Source: Lates calcarifer (taxonomy: Eukaryota > Chordata > Actinopteri > Centropomidae). From it: DNA of 64,000 nucleotides. Where the stretch lies: NCBI RefSeq assembly GCF_001640805.2, contig NC_066853.1, positions 23,619,173 to 23,683,172 of the forward strand. The letters are read 5' to 3'. The notes beneath the pieces were generated by a model. The model had not been told where the DNA came from. It did not search any database and saw only the letters and a program-made list of their open reading frames with translations. A program made the position numbers and the translations under genes. Positions 50,001 to 60,950 of the stretch are shown here, in pieces; the stretch's first letter is position 1, and each line of letters begins with the position of its first letter.

Positions 50001-50452
50001 CCTTCTTCCTCTCTTCCCCTTCCCTTGTTTTTTTCCTTCCTTTCCACCAGCTGAGCAGCGCTGACCTCTTTACCTCTCTCTCTTTCACTGGTTCTCACCC
50101 TCTTTTATCACCCTTACGCCTTTCTTGGCCCTGTAGCTCTTCTCGCTTTCTCCTTCCCTCCTCCTTGCTCAATGACCTTTCTTTTCATCATCTTTTCGTC
50201 CCTGATCAGTGCCTCCTTCCACAGCTCCACCCTCTCTAACTTTCAGTATATATCTTTAAGGTATTGGATGATGGAAGCGTCAGTGACACATTCACCCATA
50301 AATCCCTGTTCCCGGAGGATATGGACCCCCTGTCGGTCAGTGGGACCCTTAACCCTGATGGTTCCCTGGTGGTGAGCGTCCGCCGGACCACAGCACTCAG
50401 TGGGCTGGAGCACCTGGGTGTTCCAACCTACCGCAGTGAAGCTCATCTCTGA
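46819..50452 (+). CDS. Small heat-shock protein, HSPB7 family (possibly hspb12), 3 exons, complete
   Basis: Exons 46819-47065, 48636-48796 and 50261-50452 join in frame (600 nt, 199 residues; human HSPB7 is 170). Small heat-shock proteins are ATP-independent holdases. HSPB7 is mainly a heart and muscle protein that binds filamin-type clients. The N-terminus is Ser/Arg/Tyr-rich (SSSRRSSSSYRSSSRYS), like the poly-Ser start of HSPB7. The alpha-crystallin domain runs from about residue 97: LGDSYYMSADVSQFEPHDIV, HHVVIHAQK, DGSVSDTFTHKSLFPEDMDP, then NPDGSLVVSVRR. TF-HK-PEDxDPxSV is characteristic of HSPB7. The three-exon layout and the junction after HAQK fit a vertebrate sHSP. Divergence from HSPB7 and its place next to clcn2 suggest a paralog, possibly the fish gene named hspb12; I cannot confirm the name. 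No damage is seen. Confidence 0.9.
47066..48635 (+). other. HSPB7-like intron 1
   Basis: AT-rich, with tgctaag/gctaagc words typical of fish interspersed repeats near 47425-47480. No gene seen. Confidence 0.55.
48636..48796 (+). CDS. HSPB7-like exon 2: first half of alpha-crystallin domain
   Basis: Acceptor cctctgcag. Reads APVGGAVTGRQSSAGG then CLGDSYYMSADVSQFEPHD and ends VVIHAQK in phase 0. Donor gtgtgt. Confidence 0.93.
48797..50260 (+). other. HSPB7-like intron 2
   Basis: Contains the retrotransposon tail above. 49990-50220 is pyrimidine-rich (cttcctctcttcccctt) running up to the acceptor. No gene seen. Confidence 0.6.
49166..49452 (+). mobile_element. 3' end of a non-LTR retrotransposon, copy 2
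   Basis: Starts with CCAT repeats, then tctataccacttatccataa, gagcctatccctgctgtcat, ttagagtcaccaattaacct and tttggactgtgggaggcagc. This is a very common teleost repeat and matches the reverse of 42956-43026. It sits in HSPB7-like intron 2, inverted relative to copy 1. Confidence 0.7.
50261..50452 (+). CDS. HSPB7-like exon 3: second half of alpha-crystallin domain
   Basis: Acceptor atctttaag. Reads VLDDGSVSDTFTHKSLFPED, NPDGSLVVSVRR and ends PTYRSEAHL then TGA. Confidence 0.95.
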   Translation, partial: VLDDGSVSDTFTHKSLFPEDMDPLSVSGTLNPDGSLVVSVRRTTALSGLEHLGVPTYRSEAHL

Positions 50453-51224
50453 CTTACAACCTCATAGCGCTTCTCATGGTACCTCAGCTACCATTGATTT
50501 AATATTATTACTTTATTATTGCCTTGTCAGTGAGGTACCCACGCCTTTAAAGTTGATAATGGCATTTTAGTTTAAATGAATTAAGTCTGTGAATGAATGT
50601 TATTTTTGTCCTCCAAGTCTCTCCATCTGTTCGGCCAATACTTTGATCCAATGTAAAATATCTCAACACCTGCTGGCCACATGGCTATGACAGTTAACAT
50701 TAATATTAATGGTTTATGATTTATATCCATGAGGGTGACTCCTTGACCTCTTGTCCAGCACCAGTTTGTTGTTTTCCTTTTATCAACAGTTTGATAACAT
50801 CATTTGGAGTCTACATGGCAGATTGTTATGTTAATGACGTCATGGTGTATTGTGCTGCATAGAGATGAGATGTAAACGTTGAAAAAACAAAAATTAAAAC
50901 TGTAAGTTTAGTTAGTGGAAAGTTGAAAGGTTTTGTTGGGTTTTGCTACTACCATTGTGAGGTGCCAAAGTCAGACATTTTCAAATCCCACACACAGTGT
51001 AGATTCATTTTTTTGCTATGACATATTGCATATATAAACCCTCTGAAAGTGGGTAACTCACAGAGTCACTCTTTATATTTGACCAGTGCAATTAATCTAA
51101 GTTTTTCATGTTTGTCCTGTAAATTCATAATGTGCAGTGACAGCAGGCCACTAACTTTGTCTGCTGTGTCAAATTAACTTGTATGAAGATTTTTCTTAGA
51201 CATGCAATAAGTATATGTTTTTAC

Positions 51225-51230
51225 AATAAA
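51225..51230 (+). terminator. Candidate polyadenylation signal of the HSPB7-like gene
   Basis: AATAAA about 770 bases after the stop. An ATTAAA at 50893-50898 is an alternative. Transcript data would be needed to choose. Confidence 0.35.
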
Positions 51231-51714
51231 TGCATCATTATCTTTGTTAATTGTAATGGATGATTCTTTAGTCTTTTTCTCACTCCAACTCTGATCAGAG
51301 AGCACACAGGAGCCACAGAGTGGAGGAGTCCTGCTGTTAGATACCAAGCCACTCAACACAGTCCAACAATCAAAGTGGATGTGTTTGACCTGAAAACATT
51401 TTCCTCTTTAACATAAAATCTAAGTAAGTAAAAAGTAAGTCAGTAGATTAGAGTTCACACTGTGTTTCTCCTTATACATAAATGTGTGGATATTAGCAGC
51501 ATCCACTCTGACAACAACAAACAACACCTGTCCAGATCCACTGACAGTAATCAAGATAATTGGATTGATGTGAGGCTTTAAACAATGACAGCACGATGGC
51601 ACCTGGCATAAATTAAGCGCAATATAAATGACATGGACCGAGGAAAAACATTTTCCAAGAAGGCACCTATTTACATCTAACGTTTGCTGTATCCTTACAC
51701 AATAACACAGTAAC

Positions 51715-52201
51715 TTAAAGCTGCAGTAATTGATTAAATTGATTATAAATTGAATGAAGTAAATAAATTACATTGATTAAAACTGATTGTTTGTGGCCAC
51801 CTGGAGGCAACAGAATAAGTGGTAAACACAACATTGACACATTACCACCTTACATATGTTACTCTGGCTAATACACATCCAACAGATGCTGAAGCAACAT
51901 TAGCGTTATTGTTACTGGAAGTTTCTGGCTACCTGATGAATGCAAGTCCAATGTTCTCTCTCCTTGTAGCTTTGTTTTGGTTTCCACCAACTTCTGACTG
52001 AAATATCTGGCTCTTTAGCTGCTAAATGCTCTGGTATGTTCACCAGCTAGTGGCTAACTGTGTCTGTCAGTTGTTTGATGCTGGGTTGATGAGAGCTGGG
52101 TTGCAGGTTTGAAAACCAAGAGATAAAGAGTTCACTGATAATTTTCTGACATTTGTTCCATTGTTAACATAAAAAAAAACACTAATTAGTGCAGCTTTTA
52201 A
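51715..52201. mobile_element. MITE-like element with TIRs, copy 2 (long)
   Basis: Starts ttaaagctgcagtaatt and ends aattagtgcagcttttaa, a nearly perfect inverted pair of about 17 bases. Contains gtggccacctggaggcaac, matching ggccacttgggggcag in the copy at 12493. About 490 bases with no ORF of note. Confidence 0.7.
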
Positions 52202-52857
52202 CATAGACAGGCAATAACAGATCCAACATTGGTGAATTATTTTTTGACAGTATTCTAAACCAAAATTTTTTAATTTCAGTGTTTTTTTGTTTTTTTGTGT
52301 GTGTTTTTGACAACCTAGGTTTTATTTTTAATTTCATTTTTTTTGGTTTTTATTCTGATTTGATCTTTATACTGAATAATAGTTCACTAACCAACTTTAT
52401 TCTGAGATCTAGGGATGCAACAATCACTAGAATAGAATCCAAATGGGTACAAAAAATTATTACCAGTCATCAGCAATTAACTTAGTAAAAAAGTAACCAA
52501 GAAAAATATTTTTTATGACCAACAGGAGAGAAATGAAAGTTGTTGTTTTATGCAAAAATTGCTTTGCTAATGTTAGATGAGTCGTAACCCAACTGTCCTG
52601 ACTCCTAACTGACACTGAACATTAATTCCCCTGATGAGTCCTACATTTTTAACATAAACATTATCATGTGAGTAATAATTTTAATGTTAGCTCATAATAA
52701 TAGCATGTAGCTAACAGGCCTAACCAGTTACATCCCACTGTAGAACTGCACACTACCAGGCTGTAAACAAAGCTCATATTGAGCTTTGGAGGATTTTTGC
52801 CATTCTTCTATCCATATTTGGAGATGGTCCAGAGGAAGATTAACAGAACGACAGACA

Positions 52858-52918
<61 letters not shown>
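52858..52918. repeat. (CA)30 microsatellite
   Basis: Uninterrupted CA run. Confidence 0.95.
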
Positions 52919-52921
<3 letters not shown>

Positions 52922-53259
52922 AGCAGAGCGCAGTTGTCTCCAGAGGCCTGTCTGCACCTCTTACTGGCGATTACATCAATCAGTCTCCAAGTGCGACAAG
53001 CTCTTCCCACACTGTAGCGGTGATGGGGAGTCAGGAAGACCTTTTTTCTAGTAACACCTTTATTTAATATTCACAGAATGATGGCACTTTGCTCAACAGG
53101 GCTCAATGCCACTTAAGTGTATATAACCTCATTCATCACAATACTGTCTGATGACTACAGTCATGTTTAATAAGAGGTGATACTGCACAGACAACTGTCA
53201 CAGAGTTTTGTCTTCTTGTTGTCATTCTTTCTTAGACTCTCTCTCTGTGCTGTAGAACT

Positions 53260-53260
<1 letters not shown>

Positions 53261-53295
<35 letters not shown>
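53261..53295. repeat. (AC)n microsatellite
   Basis: About seventeen AC units, followed 150 bases later by a GT run. Confidence 0.95.
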
Positions 53296-53297
<2 letters not shown>

Positions 53298-53439
53298 TTA
53301 ATAACCTGGTTGGGAATCACATCACAACTGCTATTAACTTGCAGTTAGATTAGAGTGGATGACAGATTATAGGTGAGATATGAACCACAACAGTCCAAAT
53401 GCTCTCCTCTCATTCACAGACAGAAAAACAACAGAACGA

Positions 53440-53441
<2 letters not shown>

Positions 53442-53486
<45 letters not shown>
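53442..53486. repeat. (GT)n microsatellite
   Basis: About twenty-two GT units. With the run at 53261 it makes a CA/GT inverted pair 150 bases apart. Confidence 0.95.
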
Positions 53487-53488
<2 letters not shown>

Positions 53489-54480
53489 TGTGCATACTGA
53501 GACTGAGGAAGCACCAGAAGAAGGGGACAGGAAAAAACAGTCAAAGAAACAGTCACAGGCATTAGTCACAGGTCACAAAACCGAGCCCATGAAAAAGTGC
53601 AGTAGCAAACACTCCAAGCAGGAACGCCACTTTAGTTAAGTTTAGTGCTATATCACTGGAACTGAGGCGCTCCATTTGAACAACTTCAATATCTTTGGAT
53701 TTTTGGATTACATCATTTAAAAAGCTGTATCAGACATTCAGGAATTACATGTTGATGACCCCATATTGCACCATGCATTATTTCCAGAGCAGAGCCAGTT
53801 CCCCTGCCCCTCCCCACTCACTCTTTTTACAAGTGGAGCTAACCTTTAGACCAGAAGTATTCTCTGTGACAATATTACATTGGATTCAGAAGGGCAACAT
53901 TTTTCCCTGATAAAATGACGAACAGATTAAAAAGTCTGTGCTTTGGCTTGATAAACTGATAAGTAGAAACAGAGCCTATGGCCCATTGACACTCAAAACA
54001 CTTTAAACATGAATGAGGACAGGGTGCATTTCTTTATGGTTCATATATTAATAAATGTATTTTCATTGGGTAAAGAGTGAAAAAGCTTTGACAAGAAATG
54101 TATTTTCATTAGCACGAAATATACTTCACATTAAATGCTTTCATTTTTATTCACCGAGATGGATTGGAGAACATAAAATTTTACTGTATAAATATGAATA
54201 TTGCAGTATTATGGAGAACTTCTCATCTGATTGAAATGCAGGGTTAGGAGCACATGTATAAAGTCTTTGACATTTGGTGCTATAAAAAGATTTAGGACAA
54301 AATGAACTTATCTGAAAATTATTGTGGCATTACTATGTGAGTGTCCCCATTGGGAGTATCAGCAGAAAACAAAAACAGCACTCCAGGTGCTTTCCAGCTG
54401 TTGCCTTTCAGGAGAGACAAGAAACGGACACACAGCTGCAGAATAACACAAATCCTAGGAGAGAATAATCTTCCACATAA

Positions 54481-57400
54481 TACTTGTTTGTTAAAATCTC
54501 ATTTATTCATCCCTGATATACAAAACAATGTTTCATTTTTCTGTGTGAAAAATAGCTCTGGATTTTGTTCAGCTCCGTCTGGTTTGGCCTTCAGGGTTTG
54601 CCATAGAGGGGGCCTCTAGTATGTACAATGTACAGTCCCTAAGAGCCCTAAGGAGTGGATAAAAGATAACCCTCAAAAGCTGATGTGAAGATCGGGTCTT
54701 ATCAAAGCCCCTCAGACTGAAGAGGATAGAGGGGAGCATGATAAAACTGACCCAGCATCAGTGCTTAAAGGATTCTTGTATAAGAGCGCCAGCTACAGTC
54801 CATGCAGCAGGATTCACCAGAGAGCCTGTTAAGACTAGACGGTTTCCCAAAGCCAAACTGAAGAGTCAAAGCCATTTTTCTACTTGAATTGAACGCCTAA
54901 AGGTGCAAACAGAGTCTTAAATATTTCAATGCTGACTCTAGTCAGTTTCTAACAGCTTTTACTGAGGCTTCTGGGAAACCTTCCTCTTAAACCAAACATC
55001 ACTTTATCACACTCAAGCTCCTGTGTGAGCATCAGATCTCCTCATATACATACATCTTTTTACACTTTTCAGGTTTCTTTACAAAAATAAGGTTATCTTG
55101 CATACATGTCATCAATTAAAACTGGGTTACAAAGTGAGATGAACAACCGTTATTGCACAAATTGATTACCAACAAGTAGATCATCCATAAAAAGAATGAA
55201 AAACAAAACTTCTACTTTTGATTAATACAGACTAATAAATATGCATCTACCTCGGTCTATATCTGTCTGGTAGCAAATGAAATGAAAAGAGCTGAAGAGT
55301 CCGTGGAGGGGAAGGCTCTGGCAGAAGGCAGAGTAATGAAAATCGATAAAAAGCACAAACAAATGAACGGAACCAAATCAGACGAGTGGATCTCGGTCAG
55401 TCCCCGTGTGTGTGTGTGTGTGTGTGGTGGGGTGGGAGGTAAGAGCGTGTGTGACGACGACAACAGGTTGCCATGGTGATAATTGCACACCACACTGACA
55501 CATCAACCACCCTGCTTCCACATTTGCACAGGTGTGTGAGAAAAGTGCCTTGTCTACATGCATATGACTTGAAAACCAGATCCAAACACTTTGGTGCGGA
55601 TTGCTTATTCCTGTTGATAAAGAGGAGGAATTCATGCAGGCACTTGTGGAATGAATATGTTGCTAACAGACCACATGCTGGACCCTTAAACATTCAGCCT
55701 CACAATTACATTTCTTTTGCTTTCCTATCAGGCGGCCATTGTGAGCCTTCATCCTGTTAGTGTCATCTGCACTTTACAAATAAATGTCTTAGTAGAAATG
55801 GACAGCATGAAAATCAACATAAAAAATCATGTGAATCATCATGTGAAAAAAATATAACAAACATCATACAACAATCCCCAAAATCTCTCTCAAAAAGAGA
55901 ACAGTCAACAATTTAAGATTGGTTAAGACATTAAATTATGATTTTATATTACAGGAATGATGTTAAATATATTAATCTGTAAGTAGCACTTTGCTAACGA
56001 AAAGACCCAACCCCATTTCAAATCAGGCAATATATAAAGCTCATTGGATGAATGGAAGATGTCAATCAAAGTGGAATAATCTGATGCTGTAAGTATAAAA
56101 TAAGATAGTGTAAAGACACATATAACATACAGGCAGACATAAGAGAACAGCACTCACTCCAGTTTTCATTTCTGTCAAGCTTTTGTTTTTGGTACAGTTT
56201 GATCACATAAAACAAACCCACGTGCACTCTCTCATGCAAAGCCATGCTATTTTACTGTGTGTATTTTACTTTCAGTGGCATGTAGCAAGACAAGACACCA
56301 CCAAAAGTAAAATCCATGCAATGCATCGTATGCAGAAAAAGACAGCAAAGCTGGGTATGAGTGAGTTTTTAAGGCATCTGATCAGTAGTGTAAAGTCTAT
56401 GGAAGTAGTGGGTATCCTGCCTAGTCCACTAAAAAATAAAAAATGAAAAAGTAAATAAAAAATACAACAAAAAAAGAGTGCAAGGACATATAGTATTTGG
56501 GGTCAGTAGCTAAGATAAGTAAAACATGGAAGTGGAAGAGATGGAGGGATGGGGAAAACAAATCAATGTTTTTCTGTCGATGAGCAGAGCCTACGTCGAT
56601 GACAACCCTCAAGCGTTATAGACATAGAGACATGAATTTTTAAATACACAGTACTTATACGTTATCTGTCATGTCAGGCTGCTTGCTGAACCAGAAACCA
56701 TGCTGCCACATTAAAGGCTAGAGTTCCTGGTTTGAACGGTCGTCCATGTTGGGCTGGTAGCTGGAGTGCTAATTTTCTGTAGTAAGGAGCTGCGCTTCCA
56801 TTGTTCAAAGGGGTGACTTATAAAACTGAATACTTGCTATTGGTCAGTTATAGATTTCCTTTAGCATTTTTGCACCAGTTAATCTCACTGGATCATGCTT
56901 CAGTTCACTCATACTACTGGTCAACATTGATCATGCTGATTCTGCACACATACTGGCATCTAGTGCTGTACATGTCGAGACCAGTGCTGCCTCAGCCCTG
57001 GACCATTACATCATACAGCTGGTGGTGGGGCTCCTGTGTCTCTGATAGCAATGCAGGTTATCTAACATGGGTGATCAAAGGCAGATTGATGAGAGGGCCC
57101 AGAGCAGCTGGTTAGGCAATGATGTCTTCATTCTTTCAGCCTTCCATTTGCTCCCTGCTCTTCCTCCCTCCCTCGCTTCCTGCCCTCTCCATCCGCCCCA
57201 ACCTTCTCTGGAACGGTTATTAAGAGCTATATTTAGATAAGCAGAAAACCTCCACTCAGAGTGCGTCGCCACGGAATGTTTGTGTGTGTCTCTATGTGTC
57301 TTTGTGATTCAAGGCTGTAGCTACAGTATGAAAGGAGTGTGTGCGTTATGAAAAGAGCTACAGGTGCTTCTGCCACCGCCAACATGCATGTCTGCTTGCA

Positions 57401-58303
57401 TAGACTGTACTCTCAACCTGATCATTAAGACTTACACTGAAGAGCAAGGAGAAGAGGAGTAACTGAACCATGAAAATACAGAGAACTAAGGCATCTGTCC
57501 TTATTTGGGTCCAATGCTTGACAGTGGGTCAAACTTTAGTGATTTCCAAAGAAACGGTGCCATGGCAAAATCCAGTTAAACCCAGACCACCTGATCAGTC
57601 AGAAATTAAATTATTCAAGCTGAAAAACAGAGACTGAAATGTGTTCTAAAGGCAATAAAAAATTGTATAAGAAATAGCCGTTTGCTACCTCCTTTGTCAT
57701 GCACACTCACATCTTCTCATTTCATACACTCACACTTAAGAGTACACACATACATTATTCTTCCTTGTCATCATTGCTGAATTTCTCTGCTCAAGTGGAA
57801 GACTCAATCAAGAGAAAACTCTTGCAGGTCCAAACTTTGATCTCGACTCTAAAGATACACAGGCTAAACAAAGTCTGCTAAAAAAATCCCTTTTTAAAGA
57901 TTTCAGCCCATTCCCAGTCCCTTGTTGGATTCAGCCAACATGTGTCTTTTCCCCCCTCCCTGATCCACATTCACTCTGCCATGGGTTCCCGAGGGAAAAT
58001 GGAGAGCAGGGCACAGGTTGAGTTGTGTTCCACCGTCCTGCGGAGTGTCTGGCTTGGTCAGTGCAAGGCTCCAGGAGAAAGTACTGGGTGGTCCAGGAAG
58101 CGGAGTGATGGTGGAGGGGGAGGAAGAGGAGTAGATGAGGAGTCGAAAGGAGGCTGGCGTAGCAGTAGAACTCTTTCCAGAATTAAATATTGATCCTAAG
58201 CCCTGAGGATTTTTGCATGTTTGTGGCTTTGGGGGATTAAAGACCTCAATGCCTCACTCCTCCTCTACCTCCTCCTCCACCTGCTCTTCTTCTCTACTTT
58301 CCC
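54481..58303 (-). other. Possible clcn2 3' UTR and flank
   Basis: No recognisable exon. On the minus strand an AATAAA occurs at 54502-54507 and could end a clcn2 UTR of about 3.8 kb. Nearer signals cannot be excluded. Includes a GT run at 55405-55424. Confidence 0.3.
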
Positions 58304-58498
58304 TCACTGGGATTTCTCGTCGGATTCAGAGGGGGTGTGTTCACGGGGCAGCGACATGCTCTTGTGGCGGTCCCACAGCTTGTGGAGCTCGGTGGCCTCG
58401 TTCTCACTGCTGCTGGTGCCGCTGTCCCGGAAGCTGGCCAGAGGAGGACGCACCTTCACACCCTTCACTGTCACAGAGCCTTCGATGGCCTTGCGAAG
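58304..58498 (-). CDS. clcn2: clcn2 terminal exon
   Basis: Sixty-four codons and TGA. It begins LRKAIEGSV after an acceptor read on the minus strand as catccag. The Ser-rich acidic stretch [11 protein letters not shown] is shared with mammalian CLCN2. Confidence 0.95.
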   Translation of the reverse strand, partial: LRKAIEGSVTVKGVKVRPPLASFRDSGTSSSENEATELHKLWDRHKSMSLPREHTPSESDEKSQ

Positions 58499-60950
58499 CT
58501 GGATGAAGAAAGACAAGCCAGTTAAAAAAGAACCCACAAAGAGCTAATGTCCAGGCACTTATGTAGGTAATACCCCAGTAAAGCTTTGTGCATTTTTTAT
58601 GCTTCATAAACTGCAAGTTACAGTCCAAAAATGGTGGCAACTATGTTTATACTACATTGGACGTACACACACATCAATGTGTTCACACGTATGTCAGCAT
58701 GGACCCTTGTGGATGTGGAAAGTATAATTTCTGCTTTAGTCTTTCACCAGAAATTGCTAAAGGATTGAGACAATGCCTTCAATATTTAGTTTTTTACAAA
58801 TCTGCAACAAATATTTGTTAACATTTGTTAGGCATGAGGGAAACCAATCTAACACATAAAGTATTTTCACTGTGACTAAAATCCTCTTATTGTTATGTAG
58901 TATATGTAAAATCAGTTTTTACAAAACACCAATGGGTAATTGCCAATTTCGTCTCCTACCACTAGACAAGGATTTGCAATGGCCTTGTATTGGCAACAAA
59001 ATCCACTCTCCAGAGGTATGTCTCCACTATTTTGCATTTAGAAAATTCAACAAGAAAAATGATTGTTTTTCTGTGTGTTTATCTCAGTGTTAGACATAAA
59101 ATGTTCTATTTTGTAAAAGGGTTTATCCACAGTGCCTTATTATACCCTCTGCTGCATACAGTTTTAGCATGGGTGGCCCAAGTGGAAATGGAACTGCTAA
59201 CCCTGACACTGCACTGGCCTTGCTCTACAGTGTACAATCATGTCAGTAGTTTACAGTCTGATTCACAGGCACACAAGCCATTTTCTATTTTGAACTGGAA
59301 TCTCTTTTCCAAAATGTAATGGGGAAAATATCATGGTCAGAGGGCAGTGTGCACTGGAAAGTGAGGTCAGAGTGACTTTGACTTTTGCTACTGTTTGCTG
59401 AAACACTTTACAGAGTAAAAGCAGATGAGAAAGGAGAGGCGGAAATGACTGCACATTTATTAATCTCTGCAGCTCCCTTTGCCACCTACACATGGCAGAA
59501 ATATAAGTGGATAAAAAATGACCACACATAGGGTCAGATCTGCCTCTGCCACAGCACATACTGTGGTCTGCCCTTTGCAAATATTCATGAAAACTGACAT
59601 TTTATCAGAGGAAATTAACATGGCTGAGACTATACCTAATATATATTTGGGAGCACAGAAAGTTAGATTTGATTCCTTTGATTTGATTTTGACAGCACCA
59701 CCTACAATGTTCAACTGTATATACCAGCAACATAATTAAGATATATCCTCATATGTTATCAATACATCTATTTCAACCATTACTTTATACTTACTCACTA
59801 TTTGAATTGTTTATTCACTACTTTTGGCTAAATATTTCATCCATTTATCCATGACATTAAAATAACAGCTTAGACTTCCCTGCTTGTTTGCTAACTATTG
59901 CACACCTTCATTCACAACATATAGTGTTCATTTAGCAAGAGGGCAAAACATGCATACATTTTAATTTATTGAAAAAAACTGTTGCTTTTTTAATAATTAG
60001 ACTGATTTGGCTTTATATGGCCACTAAAATAATTAATCAATTAATTAATTAAAAATTGCTCATTGCTCTTTGTGTGAGAGAGCATTACTGTACTGAACTG
60101 TTTGGCCAGGCCAAGTTTGTCATTGGGCTGTTAGGGTGAAGGATTTGGGTACAGATGCTGTGGCAGCACTGAAAAGAATAGAGCCTGAATGCTGTAGGGT
60201 GGAAATAATGCACTATAATCACACACACAGACAAAAATCGTCCTCTCTTCCATATGGACCAGAGAGGCTATGATACAACAACGTGTCTGCGTGACAGACG
60301 AGCAGACTGGGAGAGGCTGGGCTTTATCTGCCTTGGCTGGCTTTTTTGTCTGCTGGTGGAACAGCAGAACAAAAAAGCCTAAATGTCAGGGACAGGCAAG
60401 CAGCACTGCACTTAGCAACAATCCTCTTGCCACTTCCTGGCCAATTCACAAAGAGCGAGGGGTTTTCAGTTGTTTGTGAGGCAGTACAGATGGAAAGAGC
60501 AGGAGGGGAGCAGACAACAGACACAGAGAAGACAGAAAGACACAGCAATATTAAGCAGCCTTTTGTCTGTCAGAGTGCATAACAGGCAGAGGGAAGAAGA
60601 ATCAGTGTTGATTGAAATGTCTTTGTGTGTGTGTGTACATAACAGTGGCAGCACTCCTGATGATACTGATCCTGATTATACAGTTAAAAAAGTGGTGAAT
60701 ATGCTGCCCATGTAAATTACTTTTCACATGAGGAACAAATTCACAGAAAAAATGGATTTGGAATCAAGTTTGGGTACAAGAGGAATGATACCACCTATTT
60801 ATATTAGAGAAGTGTTTAAAGATGTTCTATAATTATGTGAAAACACCCTAAGGAGACTCTTACTTCTTTGAGAGAAACCACCCCGATGAGACGTCCGATG
60901 CTGGTGACGTAGGCATGGTCGAGGCCCAGCAGGGAGAAGATGGTGTGGGT
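58304..60950 (-). CDS. clcn2: ClC-2 voltage-gated chloride channel, C-terminal end only (last two coding exons)
   Basis: Exons 60864-60950 and 58304-58498 (minus strand) give 93 codons plus stop. The first encodes [20 protein letters not shown] and LIGVVSLKE, the core of the second CBS domain, which binds nucleotides and tunes gating in CLC proteins. The second encodes [39 protein letters not shown] and the tail [14 protein letters not shown]. These match human CLCN2 ([32 protein letters not shown]) almost residue for residue. The channel is a homodimeric plasma-membrane chloride channel activated by hyperpolarisation. Its pore helices, first CBS domain and N-terminus must lie beyond 64000. 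Teleosts have several clcn2 copies (a, b, c); which one this is cannot be told here. Confidence 0.93.
58499..60863 (-). other. clcn2 last intron
   Basis: AT-rich with no gene seen. TTAATTAATTAA words near 60037-60050. Confidence 0.6.
60864..60950 (-). CDS. clcn2: clcn2 penultimate exon: CBS2 core
   Basis: Twenty-nine codons, phase 0 on both sides. Acceptor ctctacag and donor gtaaga on the minus strand. Confidence 0.95.

Larger units (their letters stand above)
50453..54480. other. 3' UTR of the HSPB7-like gene, then spacer
   Basis: No further coding exon is seen. The stretch contains the MITE and three microsatellites listed, otherwise AT-rich DNA. Confidence 0.5.

Noticed and set aside
57942..58193. 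83-codon plus-strand ORF next to the clcn2 stop
   Set aside because: Lies antisense in the probable clcn2 3' UTR, with no motif.
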